A DNA stretch of 64,000 nucleotides from Synechococcus sp. CCY 0621 (GTDB lineage: Bacteria; Cyanobacteriota; Cyanobacteriia; PCC-6307; Cyanobiaceae): positions 1 through 64,000 of the forward strand of contig NZ_JAFKRH010000026.1 of the NCBI RefSeq assembly GCF_019038465.1. The letters are read 5' to 3'. The position numbers and the translations under genes are program-made. Position 1 is the stretch's first letter; every line of letters starts with the position of its first letter. Positions 42,879-51,635 of this stretch are shown here, one piece after another. The notes under the pieces were generated by a model that worked only from the letters and a program-made list of their open reading frames with translations, had not been told where the DNA came from and ran no database searches.

Positions 42879-43844
42879 TCAGGCCCAGACGCTCTCCAGG
42901 GTGTAGGGGCCGCCTTCCTTCACCCAGAAGGAGCCGTCGATGAAGCGATGGCTGCGGTCGAGGGCCTCCATCGCGTCCATATCTTCTTGGGCCAGCTCGC
43001 CCTCGGCGGCGGCAAGGTTCTCGGCCAGGCGCGCCGGCGACACCGACTTGGGAATCACGGCGGTGCCGCGCTGCAGGGCCCAGCGCAGCACCACCTGGGC
43101 CGGCGTGAGGCCCCGCCGCGTGGCGATCGCCGTGATGGTGGGGTCCTCCAGCAGCACCGGCTGGCCGGGGGGCCGCATCTGGGGGGGCAGGCCCGGGGTC
43201 CCCAGCGGTGAATAGCCCGTGAGGTGCACGCCGTGGGCCTCGCAGAAGGCGAACAGCCCCTTCTGCTGCAGATAGGGATGCAGCTCCACCTGGTTCATGG
43301 CCGGCCGGATGCGCGCCTGCCCCAGCAGGCTGTAGAGGCTGGCCATGCCGAAGTTGCTGACGCCGATGTGGCGGCACAGGCCCCGCTCCACGGCCGCTTC
43401 CATCGCCGCCCAGGTGGCCGTGATCGGCAGAGTCTCGAGAGACACCAGATCCTCGGCGCTCTCGGGCATCACCACGCCCGGCCGGAACGCCACCGGCCAG
43501 TGGATCAGATACAGATCGAGGTGGTCGAGCTGCAGATCGGCCAGGGTGCGCTCCAGGGCCGGGGCCACGTCCTCGGGGGCATGGGCGTTGTTCCACAGCT
43601 TGGAGGTGATCCAGAGGTCGTCGCGCCGCACCAGGCCCGAGCCGATCGCCCCAGCCACGGCCTCGCCGATCTCCGCCTCATTGCCGTAGATGGCGGCACA
43701 GTCGATGTGGCGGTAGCCGAGCTTGATCGCCGCCGTCACCGCCGCGCCCACCTCGCCCGGGGGGGCGTTCCAGGTGCCCAGGCCGAGCATCGGCATCTCA
43801 GCGCCGTCTTCGAAGCGGAGTGTCTTCAAGGCGGTGAACCCCAA
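42879..43844 (-). CDS. Aldo/keto reductase
   Basis: A 321-residue NADPH-dependent oxidoreductase with the TIM-barrel family pattern: MPMLGLGTWNAPPGEV, the catalytic Asp and Tyr in HIDCAAIYGNE, Lys in ITSKLWN, His in LYLIHWPVAF, then GVSNF and the cofactor motif VIPKSVSPARLAENL. It most resembles the aldehyde-reductase branch. The substrate is open. It lies just after the small protein gene at 43852 on the same strand, 7 bases apart. Confidence 0.94.
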   Translation of the reverse strand: MGFTALKTLRFEDGAEMPMLGLGTWNAPPGEVGAAVTAAIKLGYRHIDCAAIYGNEAEIGEAVAGAIGSGLVRRDDLWITSKLWNNAHAPEDVAPALERTLADLQLDHLDLYLIHWPVAFRPGVVMPESAEDLVSLETLPITATWAAMEAAVERGLCRHIGVSNFGMASLYSLLGQARIRPAMNQVELHPYLQQKGLFAFCEAHGVHLTGYSPLGTPGLPPQMRPPGQPVLLEDPTITAIATRRGLTPAQVVLRWALQRGTAVIPKSVSPARLAENLAAAEGELAQEDMDAMEALDRSHRFIDGSFWVKEGGPYTLESVWA

Positions 43845-43851
43845 ACGAGCG

Positions 43852-44403
43852 TCACTCCACCCTGGCGCGGGCCGTGAATGACTGCAGGACGAAGCTGCGG
43901 GCCTGCGGCTTTTGCGATTCGATCAGCAGCTGCAGCCGTTCCCCCTGCCGTCCGGGTCGGTCGATGGTCACCGTGTCGAGCACCTGGCCCATGCCGTCGA
44001 GCACATCGAACTTGGCCTGGATGTCCCCGCAGGGACGCTCCAGGCAGGCGACTTCCATCACATCGATGATGCCGCCGCCATAGAGCCGGGGCTTGCGGCA
44101 GATCCCCTGGCAGCGGCGGGTGAACACCCCCTGATCCGATTCCACCCAGCCATCGGCGAGCAGGTCCTGGCGGCTCTCGCCCCTGCCACCGGCGGCCGGC
44201 TTCTCCGCCAGGGACGCCCGCAGGCCGGCCGCCATCCAGCCGGCGCCGAAGCCCAGCAGCACCAGGCCCACCATCAGCAGCCGCTGGAGGAACGGAAACC
44301 GGGCGGGTTTTGACGCCGGGGGGAGGGCCGGTGGCCGTCCCCCGGGTGGCACTGGCTCCATCTCGACGATCAGGTCCTCAACGGTCTTCTCTTTCCTTGC
44401 CAT
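43852..44403 (-). CDS. Hypothetical single-span membrane protein
   Basis: A 183-residue protein with an N-terminal cytosolic stretch rich in proline, one membrane helix (about residues 42-60, LLMVGLVLLGFGAGWMAAGL) and an exported-type domain with four cysteines (RRCQGICRKP; ACLERPCGD) ending in beta strands. The cysteine pairs suggest disulfides or metal binding. I do not recognise the family. Its start overlaps the end of the next gene upstream by 26 bases, so they form an operon, probably with the aldo/keto reductase. Confidence 0.72.
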   Translation of the reverse strand: MARKEKTVEDLIVEMEPVPPGGRPPALPPASKPARFPFLQRLLMVGLVLLGFGAGWMAAGLRASLAEKPAAGGRGESRQDLLADGWVESDQGVFTRRCQGICRKPRLYGGGIIDVMEVACLERPCGDIQAKFDVLDGMGQVLDTVTIDRPGRQGERLQLLIESQKPQARSFVLQSFTARARVE

Positions 44404-44863
44404 CGTCGTAGGCCATCAGTGAACGAAACATCAGCCCGCCGCCGCTGCCGATCAGGGCGAACATCGTCAGCAGGTTCCAGAGAGAGGTGGGCTGGAAGCT
44501 CATGATCAGGGTCTGGAGCACGCCCACCGCCAGGGCCGCCACCGAGGCCAGCACCAGGAACCAGCCCCAGCGCTGGTTGCGCAGGGCGAACAGCAGGCAC
44601 ACCCCGATCGTCAGCGGGATCAGCAGCAGGCCGAAACCGCCGCCCAGGCCCTGGGAGAAGCCGAAACCGCCGCCCCAGCCGCCGCCCCAGGCCGCACCGG
44701 CACCACCCCAGCCACCCGCGGCGCGCCGGCCGAAGCGGAGGCCCAGGCCCATCGGCACAGAGCTGACCATCACCTGGTTGAAGAACAGGAACGCGCCCAT
44801 GCTGAAGAGCACGCCCCCCAGCAGGAAGCTGAAGAAGTCGCGGATCGGGTCCCTGGCGGCCAT
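44378..44863 (-). CDS. Hypothetical glycine-rich multi-span membrane protein
   Basis: A 161-residue protein with about four hydrophobic segments (near residues 12-32, 78-93, 98-115 and 130-147). Between the first and second is a glycine- and tryptophan-rich loop (GGWGGAGAAWGGGWGGGFG) with low complexity. The function is unknown. It is the first gene of a unit that continues into the overlapping gene at 43852. Confidence 0.72.
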   Translation of the reverse strand: MAARDPIRDFFSFLLGGVLFSMGAFLFFNQVMVSSVPMGLGLRFGRRAAGGWGGAGAAWGGGWGGGFGFSQGLGGGFGLLLIPLTIGVCLLFALRNQRWGWFLVLASVAALAVGVLQTLIMSFQPTSLWNLLTMFALIGSGGGLMFRSLMAYDDGKEREDR

Positions 44864-44924
44864 GGCCCTCCTGCCGGCCCCGTCATGATGGCCGGCCCGC
44901 CTGGGTTTGTCTGTCAGCCGCCCG

Positions 44925-45782
44925 TCAATCGACCGGCCGGCAGCCCTCGAACCACATGACGTGCCGGGCAGGGTCGTAGTCCTTGTACTGACCCGTCAGC
45001 TGGATGCCCTGGCCGGTCCTCAGCGAGAGGGCATAGGCGCCCTGGCCCTTGGCGGCCAGGCAACTGATCTGCGTCAGGAAGCGGAACTTGCCGAACCGGA
45101 TGGCCAGATCGTTGGTGGAATTGGGAATCTCGTAGGCGATGCGATAGGAACCGCCATCCTTGGCGACGTGGGCCACCCGACCCTTGATCGTGAAGGTCTT
45201 GCCCTGGTAACGGGAGGGAATCGACGCGGCGTTGGTGTCGGCTTCCTGCGAGATCTGCTGCGACAGCACCAACGCATCAATGACCACCGGCGCCGCCGAT
45301 GATACCGCCCCCGCGCCGCGCTCCGCAGCAGCGATGCCGTCGGGGCCACCCTTGATGGCGTTGAGCATGGCGCAGAGTTCGTTGCGGGCTCCACCAGCCC
45401 CCGCCAGCATGCCGGCCGGCAATTTCGCTTCCAGCTTCACCCGGGCGGCGGCCTGCTCGGCAAGGGCGGTGGCGATGATCGGGAACGGCCGGGCGGAGCC
45501 CGATCGCGGCTGCTCCAGCAACATGCTGCCGTCGTCAGCCTCTTCGCTGAGGATGTCGTAACCCCGGGTGGCCGCGATGCCGCGCAGCTGGCGAATTGCC
45601 ACCGGTGGTGACAACTCCGCGACGGTGACTTCGGCGTGGAAGCGAATGCCGGAGAGGGGGTTGCCCTTCTGCGCGAAGGTGTCTTCACAGCTGCCGGCAC
45701 GGGCCGCCGAAGGTAGGGCGAGCGCAACGGCCAGACCGGCCAGGGGAACAACGAATCGAAGGGGTGAGCGGAACAAATTCAT
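44925..45782 (-). CDS. Exported hypothetical protein, possible OB-fold (tRNA_anti-like) domain
   Basis: A 285-residue protein with a Sec signal peptide (FVVPLAGLAVALALPSAARA, cleavage after ARA). The C-terminal part YQGKTFTIKGRVAHVAKDGG followed by a long strand region and LSLRTGQGIQLTGQYKDYD looks like the exported OB-fold domain called tRNA_anti-like. The N-terminal half is unassigned. Cysteines near both ends of the mature protein may pair. It is in line with the VOC gene upstream on the same strand. Confidence 0.65.
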   Translation of the reverse strand: MNLFRSPLRFVVPLAGLAVALALPSAARAGSCEDTFAQKGNPLSGIRFHAEVTVAELSPPVAIRQLRGIAATRGYDILSEEADDGSMLLEQPRSGSARPFPIIATALAEQAAARVKLEAKLPAGMLAGAGGARNELCAMLNAIKGGPDGIAAAERGAGAVSSAAPVVIDALVLSQQISQEADTNAASIPSRYQGKTFTIKGRVAHVAKDGGSYRIAYEIPNSTNDLAIRFGKFRFLTQISCLAAKGQGAYALSLRTGQGIQLTGQYKDYDPARHVMWFEGCRPVD

Positions 45783-45833
45783 CAGGGGCTCTCGGGGGAT
45801 GACTTTACCGAGATCCTGCGCGGTTTGTCCCAG

Positions 45834-46250
45834 CTACTCCGCGTGGCTGTCCCAGGATTCCCCTTGCAACACGATGCGATAGCCATCGTGGTCGGCGAAC
45901 GTGCGCCCATTCTTCTCCCAGTAGGGATTGAAGGAGGCGGCGGACTTGAACCCAGCCAACGCCATAGCCTGGCAACGCTGCAACCATTCCTGCCTATCGG
46001 GCACAAAGAAGACAACCAAATCTTCCGGGGTGGGTGTTGGGGCGACAGGATGATGGCGGCAGCAGGTGAATTCGAAGTGATAACTACCTCCCGGCGCCCC
46101 AAGCATGACGCCGTCAAAGCCATCGTGATCCTCGAAATTGTCGAGGCGCATCAGGCCAAGACCGTCGCGATACATCACCTCGGTGCGGCGCAGATCCGTC
46201 ACCGGACGGGCCAATCGGACATGGGGCTCCATGACCATCGTCAACGCCAT
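45834..46250 (-). CDS. VOC-family (glyoxalase-like) protein
   Basis: A 138-residue protein with the paired beta-alpha-beta units of the vicinal oxygen chelate fold: RLARPVTDLRRTEVMYRDGLGLMRL, HFEFT with a metal-type His and Glu, and a second module ending FADHDGYRIVLQGESW with the last Glu ligand candidate. A metal-dependent lyase, dioxygenase or resistance protein is possible; the substrate is unknown. ATG codons at 46250 and 46232 are both plausible. Confidence 0.85.
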   Translation of the reverse strand: MALTMVMEPHVRLARPVTDLRRTEVMYRDGLGLMRLDNFEDHDGFDGVMLGAPGGSYHFEFTCCRHHPVAPTPTPEDLVVFFVPDRQEWLQRCQAMALAGFKSAASFNPYWEKNGRTFADHDGYRIVLQGESWDSHAE

Positions 46251-46271
46251 CCATCGATCCTGACGGAATCG

Positions 46272-46613
46272 TCAGCCCGCGGTCGCTCCTTCCCAGGCCC
46301 CCGGATCCAGAAACGTCTCCGCCGGCAGCGGTCCCGCCAGGCACCGCTCGTCACTGGGGTTGAGGGGCCCGGCCAACAGTTCGGCCGCGGTGATGCGGGC
46401 CGACTCGGGCAGGGCCGGCTGGTCGGGGTCGAAGGCGGTGGGGTGGGTGATGCTGCTGGAGAAGCCCCGGAAGATCAGCAGCTCGAAGGGCTCGTCCTCC
46501 CCCTGGGCCGGCAGGGTGCCCACCAGGCGCAGCACCCGGTCGGGGCGACCACGGCTGATCGTCTCCAGGGCAGCCAGCAGGGCGGCGATGGCGGGGGAGG
46601 CGGCGTCGGTCAT
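46272..46613 (-). CDS. Small conserved cyanobacterial protein
   Basis: A 113-residue soluble protein: IAALLAALETISRGRPDRVLRLVGTLP, then FELLIFRGFSSSITHPTAFDPD and ITAAELLAGPLNP. The pattern recalls a cyanobacteria/plastid family (perhaps DUF7734; low certainty). The ATG at 46613 was chosen over the longer frame because the upstream codons lie inside the next gene. It begins four bases after the stop of the DUF3177-like gene, so they form an operon. Confidence 0.68.
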   Translation of the reverse strand: MTDAASPAIAALLAALETISRGRPDRVLRLVGTLPAQGEDEPFELLIFRGFSSSITHPTAFDPDQPALPESARITAAELLAGPLNPSDERCLAGPLPAETFLDPGAWEGATAG

Positions 46614-46617
46614 GGCT

Positions 46618-47229
46618 TCAGAACTCGCCGGCCACCCGGCCCAGCCGCGGCAGGCGCACCACCAGCCATTGCAGCAGCCCCACGGCGTAGGCCACCAGGG
46701 CCGCATAGCCCACGAAGGCGGCCACCCCCGTCGTCCACTCGCCGCCGAACACGAAGGCGAACACCTTGGCCACCACACCGTGCAGCCCCAGGGGCGCCTC
46801 CTGCCAGGCCCGGCAGAGGCGCAGGGTGGAGCCGCCCATGCAGGGAAGGCCAGTGACGGCCAGGCTGGCCCCTGCCAGCGACAGCAGGGTCAGGCTCCAG
46901 CGCCAGATGCGCAGGGTGAGGGGCAGGGCCCGCCAGGGGGGCATGTCGGCCAGCTCCTCGTTGAGATCCACCCAGAACCACAGGCTCACCACCACCAGCA
47001 GCGGCGCCACCACCAGCAGCAGGAAGCCGGCGGGGCGGTTGTCGGTGAGCAGCAGCAGGGCGATCAGCTGCAGGCTGGCCACCTTCCAGTACAGGCCCAT
47101 CAGACGCACCAGCGCCTGCTCCTTGCGGAGCGCCGCCCAGAGGAGCAGCACCAGCGGCAGCCCCACGGCGAACAGCATTCCCAGCCGCACGTCGAGCCAG
47201 ACCAGGGAGCGATAGAGCTGTTCCGGCAC
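46618..47229 (-). CDS. DUF3177-like membrane protein
   Basis: A 203-residue inner-membrane protein from GTG 47229 with about five spans, beginning VPEQLYRSLVWLDVRLGMLFAVGLPLVLLLWA. The layout matches the cyanobacterial DUF3177 family as I remember it. The function is unknown. It is divergent from the FIST gene, whose start is 61 bases away, and precedes the small gene at 46272. Confidence 0.72.
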   Translation of the reverse strand: MPEQLYRSLVWLDVRLGMLFAVGLPLVLLLWAALRKEQALVRLMGLYWKVASLQLIALLLLTDNRPAGFLLLVVAPLLVVVSLWFWVDLNEELADMPPWRALPLTLRIWRWSLTLLSLAGASLAVTGLPCMGGSTLRLCRAWQEAPLGLHGVVAKVFAFVFGGEWTTGVAAFVGYAALVAYAVGLLQWLVVRLPRLGRVAGEF

Positions 47230-47289
47230 GTCCGCTCGGTTCGGTAAGGCGCCATTATCCGTGTGCCCCCCAGGCGATAGGGTCCGTTG

Positions 47290-48600
47290 ATGGGTTCCCT
47301 CCCCTCCTTTCCCTGGTTGCAACGCCGTCCCGGTGGCCCCTGGTGCCGCACCGCCCTCGGCCGGGACAGCTCGCTTCAGGAAGCGGTCAACCAGGTGTTC
47401 GAGCAGCTTCGGGGCGCCCCGGAGGCCGACCTGGCCCTGGTGTTCGCCTCCGCCAGCTACGCCAGCGACCTGCCCCGCCTGCTGCCCCTGCTGCAGCAGA
47501 AGCTCAGCGCCGCCCATTGGCTGGGCTGCGTCGGCGGCGGCGTGGTGGGCACCGATCCGGCCGGCGCGCCCCATGAAATCGAGCACCAGCCGGCCCTGGC
47601 GGTCACCCTGCTGCGGCTCCCCGGCGCCAGCCTGCGCCCCTTCGCCATCGACACCACCGCCCTGCCCGACCTCGATGGTCCGGCCGAGCCCTGGCGCGAG
47701 CGGGTGGGGGCCGAACTGGAGGAGGGCCAGTCGATGCTGCTGCTGCTCGACCCCACCGGCACCGCCATCAACGACCTGATCAGCGGCCTGGATTACGCCT
47801 ACCCCAACACCACCAAGGTGGGCGGCATCGCCGGCCCCCACAGCGCCGCCCACGGCTCGCTTCTCTTCGGCAGCGGTGACAGCGACCCCGCTGACACCGT
47901 CCGCACCGGCGCGGTGGGCTGCCTGATCAGCGGCTCCTGGCGGCTCGATCCGCTGGTGGCCCAGGGCTGCCGGCCGATCGGCCCGGTGCTGGAGGTGGAG
48001 CAGGCCCAGCGCAACGTGGTGATCGAGGTGAGCTGCGGCAGCACCCGCAACAGCCCGGTGGCGGCGTTGCAGTCGATCCTCACCGACCTCACCCCCGCCG
48101 AGCGGGAGCAGGTGAAGCATTCCCTGTTCCTCGGCGTCGGCCGCAGCGACTTCAGCCTCCCCACCGCCGACCTCACCCCCGTGGCGGAGGCGCCGGGCTC
48201 CTTCCTGGTGCGCAACCTGATCGGCGTCGACCCCCGCAACGGGGCGGTGGCGGTGGGCGAACGGATGCGGGTGGGCCAGAAGGTGCAGTTCCAGCTCCGC
48301 GATGCCGATGCCTCCCGGGACGAATCCCGCCAGCTGCTGGCCGGCCAGGCCCGGCGGCGCAGCGAGCCCCTGGCCGCCTTCCTGTTCGCCTGCCTGGGCC
48401 GGGGCGAAGGCCTCTACGGCGAGGCCGACGGCGACGTGAACCTCTGCCGGGAGGTGTTCGGCACCGTGCCGATCGCCGGCCTGTTCTGCAACGGCGAGAT
48501 CGGCCCGGTGGGCGGCACCACCCACCTGCACGGCTACACCGCCAGCTGGGGCTTCCTGGTGCCGAACGAGCCGCCCGGGGGCACCGCCACAGCGCTCTGA
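47290..48600 (+). CDS. FIST-domain sensory protein
   Basis: A 436-residue cytosolic protein with FIST N (about residues 40-225; LALVFASASYASDL, LGCVGGGVVGTDP) and FIST C (about 235-430; GYTASWGFL near the end, and AFLFACLGRGEGLYG). FIST modules are proposed small-ligand sensors usually linked to signalling enzymes; here it stands alone. The first gene of a run that continues through trmB, ictB and the BadF-like kinase with overlapping ends. Confidence 0.9.
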   Translation: MGSLPSFPWLQRRPGGPWCRTALGRDSSLQEAVNQVFEQLRGAPEADLALVFASASYASDLPRLLPLLQQKLSAAHWLGCVGGGVVGTDPAGAPHEIEHQPALAVTLLRLPGASLRPFAIDTTALPDLDGPAEPWRERVGAELEEGQSMLLLLDPTGTAINDLISGLDYAYPNTTKVGGIAGPHSAAHGSLLFGSGDSDPADTVRTGAVGCLISGSWRLDPLVAQGCRPIGPVLEVEQAQRNVVIEVSCGSTRNSPVAALQSILTDLTPAEREQVKHSLFLGVGRSDFSLPTADLTPVAEAPGSFLVRNLIGVDPRNGAVAVGERMRVGQKVQFQLRDADASRDESRQLLAGQARRRSEPLAAFLFACLGRGEGLYGEADGDVNLCREVFGTVPIAGLFCNGEIGPVGGTTHLHGYTASWGFLVPNEPPGGTATAL

Positions 48601-49316
48601 TGGTGCGTCAGCACGTCAATCCCCTCAGCCGGATCCACCAGCTGGCACGGCCCCTGCCGCCGCTGATCGAGCTGTTCGCCGATCCCTCCCTGCCCCTCAA
48701 CCTCGACATCGGCTCCGCCCGGGGCCGTTTTCTGCTGGCCATGGCCCCCCTGGCGCCGCAGCGCAACCACCTGGGCCTGGAGATCCGCCGGACCCTGGTG
48801 GAGGCCGCCGAGGACGACCGCCGCCGCCAGGGGCTGTCCAACCTGCGCTTCCTCTACGGCAACGCCAACGTCAACCTGCCGGAGTGGCTGGCGCTGCTTC
48901 CCGCCGGGCAGCTGGAGCTGGTCACGCTGCAGTTCCCCGATCCCTGGTTCAAGCTGCGCCACCGCAAACGCCGGGTGCTGCAGCCCGCCCTGCTGCTGGC
49001 GATCGCCGCGGCCCTGGCTCCCGGCCGCCGCCTGTTCCTGCAGAGCGATGTGGAAGCCCTGATCGCCCCGATGCGGCAGCTGGTGGAGGCCAGCGGCGCC
49101 TTCGAGGCCGCCGGGCCCGAGGAGTGCGGCCCCGAGGTGAATCCCCTGCCGGTGGCCACCGAACGGGAAGGTCAGGTGCTGGCGGGGGGCCTGCCGGTGC
49201 ACCGCAGCCTCTACCGCCGCAACACCGCCCCCCTGCCGCCGCTGGCCGATCTGGAAGCCCAGCTGGAGCCCACCGCCAGCGGCACCGATAATCGCCTCGA
49301 CGCTGAAGCGGATTGA
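48600..49316 (+). CDS. trmB: tRNA (guanine-N7)-methyltransferase
   Basis: TrmB makes m7G46 in tRNA. Landmarks are the SAM motif LNLDIGSARGRFLL, the LEIRRTLVEAA acidic loop and the catalytic block LVTLQFPDPWFKLRHRKRR. 238 residues is normal. Its ATG overlaps the FIST stop by one base (TGATG), and its own stop overlaps the ictB start the same way. Confidence 0.95.
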   Translation: MVRQHVNPLSRIHQLARPLPPLIELFADPSLPLNLDIGSARGRFLLAMAPLAPQRNHLGLEIRRTLVEAAEDDRRRQGLSNLRFLYGNANVNLPEWLALLPAGQLELVTLQFPDPWFKLRHRKRRVLQPALLLAIAAALAPGRRLFLQSDVEALIAPMRQLVEASGAFEAAGPEECGPEVNPLPVATEREGQVLAGGLPVHRSLYRRNTAPLPPLADLEAQLEPTASGTDNRLDAEAD

Positions 49317-50632
49317 TGGTGCCTGCCCCAGCTCCCGTGCCCCTGCTGCTGCGCTGGCAGGGGCTGCTGGCCGGGCTTCCCGCCGGCCGTCTCGGCGCCC
49401 ATCTGCCCCTGCTGGCGGGCTGGATCCTCTGCGCCCTGATGGCCGGCCTGCCCCTGGTGACCCGGGCAGGCCTCAGCCTGCTGATCGCCGCCTCCGCCCT
49501 CCTCTGGGTGGTCTGGGCCCTGCGCACCCCGCCGGGTCGCCTCGGCGCCATCAACCTCTGGCTGCTGCTGGTGATCGCGGTGGCCGTGGTGGCCACCGGC
49601 TTCTCGCCGGTGCCCAAGGCCGCCCTGGTGGGGCTGTTCAAGCTGCTCAGCTACCTGAGCGTCTACGCCCTGATGCGCCAGCTGCTGGCCACCGCCCCGG
49701 TGTGGTGGGACCGGCTCGTCGGCGCCCTGCTGGCCGGTGAACTGGTCACCAGCGTGATCGGCATCCGTCAGCTCTACGAAGCCCCCGGGGCCCTGGCCCG
49801 CTGGTCGGACAACAACTCGGTGGCCGAAGGCACGGTGCGCATCTACAGCACCCTGGAGAACCCCAACCTGCTGGGGGGCTACCTGCTGCCGATCCTGCCC
49901 CTGGCCGTGGTGGCCCTTCTGCGCTGGCAGGGCCGGGGCCGGCGCCTGTTCGCCCTGGCCAGCCTGGTGCTGGGCCTGGTGGCCCTGGTGCTCACCTACA
50001 GCCGCGGCGCCTGGATGGGCATGGTGGCCTCCCTCGGCCTGTTGGGCCTGCTGCTGGTGCTGCGGCAGACCCGCGACTGGCCGCCGTTGTGGCGGCGCCT
50101 GTTCCCCCTGCTGCTCCTGGTGGGCGCCACCGTGCTGCTGGTTCTGCTGGTCACCCAGGTGGAGCCCCTGCGGGTGCGGGTGATGAGCCTGGTGGCGGGC
50201 CGGGAGGACAGCTCCAACAACTTCCGCATGAACGTCTGGACCTCCGCCCTGGCGATGATCCAGGACCGCCCCTGGATCGGCATCGGGCCGGGCAACAGCG
50301 CCTTCAACCTCATCTATCCCCTGTACCAGCAGCCCAAGTTCAATGCCCTCAGCGCCTACTCCATCCCCCTGGAGCTGCTCGTGGAGGCCGGCATTCCGGG
50401 GCTGCTGGCGGGGCTGGGCCTGCTGCTGAGCGCCGTCAAGGTGGGCCTGGGCCAGTGGCGCAGCAGCGCCCCCCTCGCCCTGCCCTGCCTGGCAGCGGTG
50501 GCCGTGTTCGCAGGCCTGGGGGTTCAGGGCCTCACCGACACGATCTTCTTCCGGCCGGAGGTGCAGCTCATCGCCCTGTTCAGCCTGGCCACCCTGGCCG
50601 CCGCCGCCCGGCCGGCGGATTCCCTGCCGTGA
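49316..50632 (+). CDS. ictB: IctB-family membrane protein (O-antigen-ligase fold)
   Basis: A 438-residue membrane protein with 10-11 spans and the Wzy/WaaL-type periplasmic block ending FRMNVWTSALAMIQDRPWIGIGPGN. The pattern, including IYSTLENPNLLGGYLLPILPL, is that of cyanobacterial IctB. IctB was first proposed as an inorganic-carbon transporter, but its fold is that of O-antigen ligase or polymerase, so the true role is unsettled. It overlaps trmB and the BadF-like gene, so it is translationally coupled to both. Confidence 0.9.
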   Translation: MVPAPAPVPLLLRWQGLLAGLPAGRLGAHLPLLAGWILCALMAGLPLVTRAGLSLLIAASALLWVVWALRTPPGRLGAINLWLLLVIAVAVVATGFSPVPKAALVGLFKLLSYLSVYALMRQLLATAPVWWDRLVGALLAGELVTSVIGIRQLYEAPGALARWSDNNSVAEGTVRIYSTLENPNLLGGYLLPILPLAVVALLRWQGRGRRLFALASLVLGLVALVLTYSRGAWMGMVASLGLLGLLLVLRQTRDWPPLWRRLFPLLLLVGATVLLVLLVTQVEPLRVRVMSLVAGREDSSNNFRMNVWTSALAMIQDRPWIGIGPGNSAFNLIYPLYQQPKFNALSAYSIPLELLVEAGIPGLLAGLGLLLSAVKVGLGQWRSSAPLALPCLAAVAVFAGLGVQGLTDTIFFRPEVQLIALFSLATLAAAARPADSLP

Positions 50633-51615
50633 AGCTGATCGCCGGCTTCGATGCCGGCCAGACCCACACCACCTGCCGACTGGCCCTGGCCGGCGATGGC
50701 CTGGCGCCCACTCCGGTCCGGGTGATCGGCGAAGGCGACGGCCCCGGTGTGTGCCACCTGGCGGCCCCGGAGGGTCCTGAACGTTTCGAGGCCGCCTTGC
50801 GCGAGAGCCTGGTGCGGGCCCGGGCCCATCTCGTCGACGCCGGCGAGCCCGCCGGCACGGCCGTCCTGGTGGCGGCCGCCGTGGGGGCCAGCGGCATCGA
50901 GCTGGGCTCGCCGGTACAGGCCCACGGCCAGGCGTTGGCAGCCGAGGCCCTGGGACTGCCCCTGGAGCGGGTGCTGGTCACCGGCGATGAGCGCACCGCC
51001 CTGCGCGGGGCCTTCCCTGACGGCGCCGGACTCGTGGTGATCAGCGGCACCGGCACCATTGCCGTCGGCCGCGACGGCCAGGGGCGCGAGCACCGCTGCG
51101 GCGGCTGGGGCTGGCTGCTGGATGGGGCCGGCTCCGCCATGGACATCGGCCGCGACGGCCTGGCCCTCAGCCTGCAGATGGCCGACGGCCGCGCCCCCGA
51201 CACCCCCCTGCGGCGGGCCCTGTGGGCTGCCCTGGATCTGGACCCGGACGATCCGGGTTCAGCGCAGCGGCTCAAGGCGCTGGTGGTGGCGGCCAGCTTC
51301 GGCCCCGCCGGCTTCGCCCGGCTGGCGCCGGTGGTGGATCAGCAAGCCAGTGCAGGGGAAGCGGAGGCCATCGCGGTGATGGAGCGCAACGCTGATGCGC
51401 TGGCGGCCATGGCAGCGGGGGTGGCCCGGGGCCTGGATCTGCTGGGGCCGGCGGTGTGCCCGATGGGCGGGGCGCTGCACCACCTGGAACAGTTGCGACG
51501 CCCCTTCACCTCCCGGCTGGCGGTGGTCCTGCCCGGCAGCCGGTTGATGTCGGCGGCCGGTGATGCCTGCCAGGGGGCACTGGCCATGGCGGTGGAGCTG
51601 ACCGCCCGGGGCTGA
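50629..51615 (+). CDS. BadF/BadG-family kinase (N-acetylglucosamine kinase-like)
   Basis: A 328-residue ASKHA-fold ATPase: FDAGQTHTTCRLA is the phosphate-1 loop, VLVTGDERTALRGAF the catalytic-region Asp, VISGTGTIAVGRD the phosphate-2 loop and CGGWGWLLDGAGSAMDIGRDGL a family block of N-acetylglucosamine kinase-like proteins. It likely phosphorylates an amino sugar from cell-wall turnover. The GTG start overlaps the ictB stop (GTGA). Confidence 0.88.
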   Translation: MKLIAGFDAGQTHTTCRLALAGDGLAPTPVRVIGEGDGPGVCHLAAPEGPERFEAALRESLVRARAHLVDAGEPAGTAVLVAAAVGASGIELGSPVQAHGQALAAEALGLPLERVLVTGDERTALRGAFPDGAGLVVISGTGTIAVGRDGQGREHRCGGWGWLLDGAGSAMDIGRDGLALSLQMADGRAPDTPLRRALWAALDLDPDDPGSAQRLKALVVAASFGPAGFARLAPVVDQQASAGEAEAIAVMERNADALAAMAAGVARGLDLLGPAVCPMGGALHHLEQLRRPFTSRLAVVLPGSRLMSAAGDACQGALAMAVELTARG

Positions 51616-51635
51616 AGCAGAAGTCCAGAACCTTC

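Noticed and set aside
47230-48531. Long minus-strand extension of the DUF3177-like frame
   Set aside because: The extension is antisense to the FIST gene; the membrane protein starts sensibly at GTG 47229.
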